Assembly (NCBI GenBank): GCA_012845835.1
Contig: JABAKD010000027.1
Coordinates: 4,729,465-4,793,464, forward strand
Length of the DNA stretch: 64,000 nucleotides
Reading direction: 5' to 3'
Origin: Undaria pinnatifida
Taxonomy: Eukaryota > Sar > Phaeophyceae > Laminariales > Alariaceae
Notes under the pieces: generated by a model
What the model was told of the DNA's origin: nothing
Seen by the model: the letters and a program-made list of their open reading frames with translations, nothing else
The model's database searches: none
Made by a program: the position numbers and the translations under genes
Part shown: one piece after another, positions 49,673 to 58,600 of the stretch
Layout: every line of letters begins with the position of its first letter
Numbering within the stretch: the stretch's first letter is position 1

Positions 49673-52600
49673 GTGAGTCACGTCGAGGCGGGGCTTCGAT
49701 TTTGAATAGAGCACCCTAATCGAAAGAAGAAGTCCTCACGTTCGTTGTTAATCAGTACGTGCACGTACCCGAGGTATCAACATGTTTATTGCTACGCAAT
49801 ACGCCTGTCTGTCCGAACACGCCCGATCCTACCGATCGGAGTATCACACACAGCTAAAAGATGAGTATTAACCTGAAATTCGTCAAACTCACGGCTGACG
49901 TCCTTGAAAATTAGTTATAAAATAGAGAAATTCGTCAAACTCACGGCTGACGTCCTTGAAAATTAGTTATAAAAGAGAGAGGTCGTACTGATATTTTTAC
50001 ACAAAAAAAAAACTCACGATATACCGGTAGTGTTCGTAGCCGAATGTTCCCAGCTTTGCTTCTGGCTGAAGCCTTGTATTATTCAGGTAGTGCTGCTGTG
50101 ATCTTTGATGCTAGCTGCGAAGCCATAGCCCATATCACGAGTCATCATCGGAATACCCAGGAGAGTGAAGGATGCTGCGAGTCATGCTTGCAACGTGCAC
50201 ACGTTGACAGCAAGCATGTGTACCAGTAAACGATAGCGAGCGGCGTGATCGATGTTGGGCCGTTTCGAGTTTTAGTGCGTACCAGGTACCAGGTATAAAA
50301 TACCGGCACACCGGTACGTGCTGGATCAGAGCCTGCGATGAGCGGGCAAGGTGCGTGCTGCCGTGGTGGTATTAATAGAAGCACTACTTGTGCGCACAGC
50401 AGACAACAATGGTGGAAGAGCCAGCCAGATGTCAATGAATACGAACAATGTAGACGAACAATCAACCAATTTTGAAAGCTATTAATAGGCCGTGTTTTCG
50501 TGAAGCCCTTTACTCCTACGAACCGTGCTCCTGTGAACAGAGTCAGGGTACTGTAGTATTAATAGTGGATTGTGGTGATGGGGCTGATATCGGGCCTGAA
50601 GCCTGAAATCTGATTGCTTTGTACTAGGTATTGTGCAAGTACTCGCTGCTGCTGCTGCTGCTGCTGTTGTCGTCGTCATCGTCGTCGAAGCAGATATTGT
50701 TTAGGCATTTCATCGGGTCGGTGGCATTTCACGTTGGGAAAAATCACACTCGCACGTATGGAAATTCGCAGACGTTCTCACTTATCTTATCATTGTTTAT
50801 GACAGAAGGATACCACCCCCCGCCGACGTGAACGTATGTAACACTAGCTGAAGGTTTTTCAGCCGTTTTCCCGCACGAAAAATAACCGCCACATCTTGAT
50901 AAAGCATGCGATTCCCGGGGAAATACATTAACCATTAACCACGCCTTGCGATGGGTGTATCCTTGGGACCATGCGATATTCCATGTTGCGCCGCAGGAGG
51001 TGCCCGGGTCAGCAGGAACAACCAACCTTTTCAACCTCGTAGCCGGCAAGGTGGACATAGCTTTCAGCCTCAAAGACACTCCCGAGGATAGCGGACGCTT
51101 GAGCATCTTGCGGTGGGTTTCGGTCCCGGTAGAGGATTAGGGTTAGGGTGGGGGCTAGTGATGTTCGTATCGTTCGCAGTGACCCTCAACCGTAGTGTGT
51201 AAGAAGTAGTAAGTTGCCCAGTAGACCTTGCATTTTAATCGGCATTACGATCGACGCCCACTAGCTGTGTTCGAGACGAAGAAGGCTATGTATTAGCCTA
51301 AAGATCGGTTGATTGGGTTGGCGTTACGGTTAGCAGTATGCCTTAGCACTTGTTCGACACTATGGTTGGCGCACGGTGTGTACGAGACGAAGAAAACTAG
51401 CCCTAACCGTTGGTTGAGGTTGGGGTTAGGGTTAGGGTTGGGGTCAGGTTTAGTTGTTTTCGCATTGTACATAGCAGTGACTCTCGACGATAGTGTTAGA
51501 TAAAGTTGTAGGGTGCCCTCTTCGGTCGACGGCCTGCACCTGACTGAGTTCGTGGGCACACCGGATGGTGACTACGGGATACCCTCCTCTGTTCCAATCG
51601 TTTTATGTGTACAATTGGGTCGGACAGTAGTAGCCCATGAGCTTCTCTTCAGGTTTGGATGCTGAGAGGTCAGGAATCAGTCTTACAAATCCCTACAAGG
51701 AAGGTCGGGTAGTTCTGCTCTTGAGATTTGGCTGCGGAGATACACCGAGACGGCTTGTCGGGGGTATATCATTTCGCTCGGGGGTTAACAAGGAACATTC
51801 AATGTAGAATGTGTCCTTAACCCCCGACCGGAGAGATCCCCCCCACAAGCCATATCGGTGTATCTCCGCAGCCAAACCTCAAGAGAAGATCTACCCGACC
51901 TGCCTTATCGGGATTTGTAAGACTGATCCCTGGTCCTCCCGAGGTGATAGGACCATGGTGATAATGAAGGGATGCCATTTCGGAGATAAGACTTGGTATC
52001 CACAGCTGGAGTATAGGTGTGTGTTGTCGTCGCATTGAACCTTTGTTTCTATATACCCAACAAAATCATTAGCATGTCCAGTATCCGTACCAGTGATTTC
52101 TTCGTCGTATAGAGATACCGTGGTGCATTTTGGTACATTTCGTGTGTTTATTAATATGTACCTGGTACACCGGTATTGCTACAGTAGTGCGTACCAGGTA
52201 TGTACCTGGTATATTTTGATTTGAATAGATTCATACCTGATAGTGCTCAACGAAACAAGCTGTGTTGGGAGCTCTGCTACTACGGCAGATTGCTCGTACT
52301 GTTAATAGTACTTGTGTCTCACGAAGAATGGCTTGTACTCACGATGGAAGACTTGCTCGTGACTTTGGCGCTCACTAGCTTACTATCGCAGTGGTTTGAG
52401 ACCGGACATGTACATATGTGCACGTGAGAAACCCTACATGCTCGGTATGCCGTACGACAGGCAAGATAGCACACCCCCTGGGATAATGTTCCAACCCGAT
52501 GTCCTCCACAGTTAGGCGGGGGCACACGACGCATGCTGCTACTGTAGAGGTGCACCACTTTCCTTCTAATGGTGGTGGCTTGAAGAGCTTTACGAGTACC

Positions 52601-55600
52601 GTTTCCCTAAAAGTGATTTTGGGAAAACCAAGGCTACCCTATGAACAATCCCATGGTCTTACCGTAGCTATACGACGAAAATTACACCAAAAACGTAATC
52701 AATTTCCGACGATTGTATTAATGGGTTAAGGAGCCCCATCGCGCAGAAAACGTTTCGGGCAGAAAAATGCCATTCATACATTAATACTACCTCTATCGTA
52801 GAAAGCGTCACAACCAAAAATGATTGACGAGATTTTTCCATGGGTACATCGCTCGGCGTTTTTTCACTGTCCCCTTTGTCGAGAACAAAATGGATTGGAA
52901 AGTAGTTCGAGGGGGTGCAAGCTGTCGTGCGTGACATTAGGCGGTATGGCTATGATAACGGGGCCCGCCACGTGCTCCTTTCGGCCGCGAACGCGTCTTC
53001 ACGTTGCACGCCATATCCGTTGGCTCGACACGCTGTTTGGGTTGGTATTTGACAGGAGGGGACTCACCGGCTTCTCCTATGAGTGCGAGCTGAACGGGAG
53101 GCTGGTTCTAGACACGACATCCGTTGTTCAGGTAAACATTATACCTACTACGGTAGAGGTCCCTCTATGGTGCCGGTTGGGTAGTGCCGGTTGCCCGCTA
53201 TAGTGCCTATGCAATCGTTTGGCGCAGATGGGATTAGTCAGTAGTGACAGTGTGCGGAGTAGTGCCGGTTTGCCGCTATAGTGCAGGTGTTTCCAGCTGG
53301 CACATACTGGCACTGCGTAGGGGCCACTACTGTACTGCTGTGTCATACTGCTATTACCATGTATTGCTTTCAGACACATGCTACGGTAAACGTGTGCCCT
53401 TTTCTTTCTTAGCTTTAATTGTTGAGGAGCTCTATACCTGCCCTGAAGACGTATATATTTCAATTGAAAGTGCAACCCGATGACCAAACGCATGGCCTGG
53501 GTATCCAGCGAAAAATGCAGGAAACCGATTTTTGACCTTCTTAGGGTTAGGGTTAACGAGCCCCGTCGTTCAGATACCAGTGGTATTGTTTTTGCACAAA
53601 AGTGCTACCTGTATAAAACCACGCGTCTACACCAAACGCATCCGAGACCATGGTGCTACATGTGTGTCGGATAGCATTTCCGAGGACTCTTCGTCATCTT
53701 TTTGCCCCATGCTTCCTTCGCCTTCCCTTTCCTTTTCGGTTCCTATTTGTAGAACACCGACTACGAGTACGAAGTTTCGTTACCCGCGTCCGTGGACACC
53801 GGGAACAGGGTGAACGGGGTGACCTGGTACGAGGTGCATACTATGCGAAAGTCGGACGGCAAGGGAACGCTGGTAGGTTGGTGTTTGTGCAGTTGCCCCC
53901 CCCCCCCCCCCAGAACATCTCACGGCGCTTCGCGCTTGGTGCACGCGATGTCTGCCAGGTCGATGAAAACCCGACATGCTCTGTCCTTGCATTGTACGGA
54001 TGTGAGGGTTTATGGTCGTACGAGTTCGGCTGTGTATGAAATGAGTACATTGCTCCCACCCCATCGTGGGCAGACAGAGTGTTGAGAGTGTTGACATTGC
54101 GTTCTTGTGATTGCGTTCTTGCGCACCACCAAAAAATGTTGGAGTTGATATGTGAGCGTGACCTTAGCTTTGCCCTCTGTTCCGGCGTGTCACTACTTGC
54201 GGCAGTTTTCTGAACATGCATGAAACATCGGGGGCGGGAATCGAGCGTTGTTCGACTCCGGTGTAACGCCGGCGGCGTCCATCCACGAGACGCGACAACG
54301 TAGGCATGCATTGCTTTGTCGCCTGGCCCAACCTGAACCAGCCAACGCTGGCACCGCGCTTTCCCCCGTTATTCATGCCGTCTCCGACTGTGCAATTCCC
54401 CGACAGGTTCACCGACGTTTTCGAGAGTTCGTTGCCCTTCACAACCAGGTACGCCAAGTGGCAGACGGGTACAGGGAGGGGGGGTGTACTCAGTTTGTGC
54501 ATGGCCGTAGTCCTATGACCATAGACCCTCGCATCCCTACTATGCCGGGACGGAGCACGTCGAGTTTTCACCAAGCAGGCAGACATTGCTTGCACCAAGC
54601 GCGAAGCGCCGTGAGGCGTTCGGCCAGCCGCATGAAGGGTGAATTGCGTCCTTCCAAGAACCGTTCGTAAGACGGACTTCGGCACCTTGTGCCTACTTTC
54701 TTGCTTATGGGTAACAGCGCCAATGATTTACATTGTTTTCTGGTGTGGCCTCTCCAGAGACAGCAACGAACGGGTATCACTATGTAACTGCCTCGTGGGT
54801 TCCTTACCATATTCTACCTACTTGATGCGATCATTCCCCTTGTGCTTAGTTAGGGCTCTCCACCCCGCACAATATGATCTAATTCGATAGCCATGGGGGG
54901 GGGCGGTGTACTCGTTTCATGTATGGCCGTGGTCTTAACACTGTAGAACGTCGCATCCCTACATTGCCGAGACAGAGCACGTCGGCTTTTCACCGACTGA
55001 GGGGGGAGGGGGGGGGGGGGGGCAGGCGGTGTGTGTGTGCTCAGTTTGTGCGTGGCCGTAGTCGTATGACCATAGACCCTCGCATCCTTACTATGCCGGG
55101 ACGGAGCACGTCGGGTTTTCACCAACCAGGCGGGTGAAGGGGGGGGGGGCTTCTTGGATTTTTCGTTGTTTTTTGTGCAGGCGGACAAGCTCTCTTGTGC
55201 TCCGGCCGCGTGAAAGTGGTCGCGTGCCGGATGGGCGGCGGTTCGATCACGCGCGGCGATGGAGTTTTCACTCTTGACTGAGGCCTGTCATGTATGCGTG
55301 GCTGTTGACACTTGCAAAAATCTAATTACAGATGTTTGTACGTTTTCCCGCTGTTTTCTGATGTGTTTTGAGGCTTGACCGTGGCAGAGGGTTTTCCTTT
55401 CGACCCCCTCAACCGCCCTTTCCTCTCGTTCTTCGCCCGCGACATATACGCTTGTTTCATGCTGAAACAAAACGTTTGGGCGGGTCGATTATGCCACCAG
55501 GTGGTTCTGTCCCGCTCTTTTCTAACTCGCCCTCCGCCCGCCACCATAACGCCCATTTCATATTGAAACATGATTTTTTGGTGGTCGATCGATTGTGTAA

Positions 55601-58600
55601 ACAGATACAGTACCTGATGGAGGGCCAAGGACCACCACTTGCGGTGGACCCTACCTTGGTCCCCCCCCCCCCGCCGTCCGCCCGTCACAAAAATGCCTGT
55701 TTCATATATATTTTTTTTTTTGGGTTGGTCGATTATGCATAATGCGAACAGGTGGAGTCTCTGATGGAGGGCCACGACTTAAGGTCCTCTCTACTTGGGT
55801 TCCCCCTCTCACCCTCCGCCCGTCACGAAAAATCCTACGTATTTTAATCACATTTTTTTTTTTATGGGCCTATTCTGCGAATAGGTGGAGTCCCTGATGA
55901 AGGGCCACCACTTAAGGTCGTCCTTACCGCGATTTCCCGGCAAGAAGTCGAAGCTGTGGACAAACCATGGCGACCAGTCTTTCGTCGAGGATAGGAGGGT
56001 AGCGCTAGAGCAGTACATGAAAACCCTGCTGCAGGTGAGGGGAAAGTCGGGGAGTACATCTTACGCGCTTGTACGTATCCATCCTGTTTTTTTGTTCTGT
56101 TTTGTTTACGTTTTTTTGGGGGCAAGGAGTATAAATGTGCCGGCACCGGGTATTCCTGCTACGCCGCCAGTGTTTGCCCTAACAGCCCACGGTTTGCATT
56201 GTTTACTGGGCTATGCTGGTTGTGCTCGCAAAATCTCCCAACCATGATACTGCTGTCATACTGTAAAGAAGGAAATGGTGCTAATGTAACTGCTACCGTG
56301 AATGGATAGGCGTAGGCCCGTGTCCGTCCAGGTGGAAAATGTTTTTGGGTTCGTACACAGACGGTGCCGCTGCCAGAAACAAGAAGTACGGTACGCTAGT
56401 ACGTCGCTTTCTGATAGTTTGCTTACTATTTCATCGTGGTCGACGCGCGTAGTTGTCGATGTTTTGTCTAGGAGGTTCGTGGTTGAGAGGACGCTGTAAC
56501 TCTGCGTTGCGCTGATGCGGCTCTCCTGTTTTGTTATGGAGGCGGGGGGACAGCTGTTCGAAATGGGCTGGCCCAGATTAGATGTCTAGCCTTGCCTCAG
56601 GTGCCGCGCAGCTGCAAGTTTTTTTTGCAGCAGTACCCCCGGACTCAACGGTGCCTACAAACCCCTGCAAAAGCCCGCTGTATGATAGCATGGTATAATT
56701 TGAAATGCCATCTTTCGCCGCTTTTATTGTCTTCCCCCCCCCCCCCCCCCCTTAGATGGTGCTCTGTCTCGAAATAAATGCGTGGTCAATGGTCAATGAC
56801 TAAGGTAAGCAACAAACAAGGGTAAGCAACAAACAAGTACCCCCCCCCGCGCGCGCCCCCTGGTACCATACAACTCCCGTTGTGGCTCTTTGCCATTCCT
56901 TGGCGTAGCTCCCGCACGTGAGTACTCTTGACTCTACGCGGGCCTTCCTCGGGATGGTCGGAAACCTCCGAGAATTTTCTGTGCCGTGGAACGGGAAGGA
57001 TCTCGGCGCGACCCTCAAGCGCGCTTCGGAGGTCGCAGGTGGCAACTTAGGGAACGGAGGTGCAGCCGCCGGGGATGTCGGGGCTCCGCCGGTGATTACG
57101 TCGGTACTGGTGAGACAGACCACGCGGTCGTCATTCCGCGTTGTTCTCTGCGCTTCCCTTTGCTGCCGGATGCTTGTTGCTGTTAACTCTAGTACTTATG
57201 CCAAACCCGTTCTATCCCGCATTAACGCCAAGTACATACACGACACACCTCGGACAGATCACGGTCTAGATAATCTTTATCCTATAGATAGTCTGCAGTA
57301 GATCATTTATTTGCCGTGATGAGATGCTGTGCGGGAACTGTATATGTAGAGTACAGATCCAACCCGGGAAACACGCCCTTGAGCATGCAGATCGTACGGC
57401 TCCCACCGGACAACATGAGCTAGGCTGTACAGATCTTCCCAGAAAGATCTAGATCATACTAGGAGAACGCCTCTGTCGCTGAGGATATCATACGCCGCTT
57501 TCCCCCAAAATAGATTGTGCCTCGAGCAAATTGCGGTATATAAGCAGAGAACATTCGCTGCCGACGTACCGCGCAGCCTGCAAAGCTCAGTATCGATCAC
57601 TCAATTTGACGAATTCACAGTTGGCGTATTTACACACTTTTATTATACAAATAGTGTGCCTCTCCATGCGTTGGAAGGTTTGCAAGGTGCGGCATGTTTT
57701 GTTGCGACCTCCCCTGACAGTACACCCTGCCCCCCCCCCCCCCCCCCCCCCCACTACAACTGCAAGGGTTGCACAGTGTGACATGCTTTTTTCCGATCTC
57801 TCCTGACAGTGCGCCCTCCCCCCCCTTCCTCCACTACACCTACCCTACCCCTCGTCAACCATAACAAAATGTCACGCGCACGAAAGGGCAAAGGCAGATC
57901 GCCTAATGGAGTGTGCCCGGGGGATCGCCTCTTCAAAGTCAACGGAGAATCGACGGAGCACATGTCGCTCGAAGCAGCCTGGAGTTCTGTGAAACGCGCG
58001 GCGCGGCCAGTGATGTTGCACTTCTTGGGCCCGGTAAGAAAATAGATGGTGGCTACAACAACGTTTACGATGGAAAGCGCGCCGGAATCCCGCTGCCATT
58101 ACGAAATTCGAATCAAATCGACGCGCGCATACATCTGAAAAGTGGAAATGCTGAACCCTATGCACGATAATAATGAAGGCACGTACGGTGACCACGTGAT
58201 CAAGGCTTGTCCAGCAAGTCGCTGAGGGTTGTAACCCTCTTACGAGATGAGCGGGAAATAAAAAGTTGCGGTTTAAAACAAATTACATCAAAATTAAAAG
58301 CTCGCACACAGGACGCAAGATTGCGGTTGGGGTGGTTCCATTTTTTTTGCAGAGGCTCCTGAGTTGAGGGTCTCTACCCTTCCCAAGACTTTTTTTTTCT
58401 CCTACAAAACGAAAATGCAACCCGACGAGCACAGCTCCATGGCCTCTACTGCTGTAGGCATGCATCGAACAATGATGTCAAGCACAAACGGTGTTGAAGC
58501 GGCGACGCATGCTACGCTAGAGAGGACCCGACCCGTGAGACCTGAACGCCTCCTGACCCGACGAGAGCTGACCCATGACGTTTCGATCACCTCCTGACCC

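Larger units (their letters stand above)
51113..53055 (+). other. Intron 2 of the FAIM-PX-PDZ gene
   Basis: About 1.9 kb. It contains GGTTAGGG-rich sequence in two related blocks (51135-51260 and 51370-51500), the 51668-51936 hairpin and the MITE copy at 52541. Confidence 0.7.
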
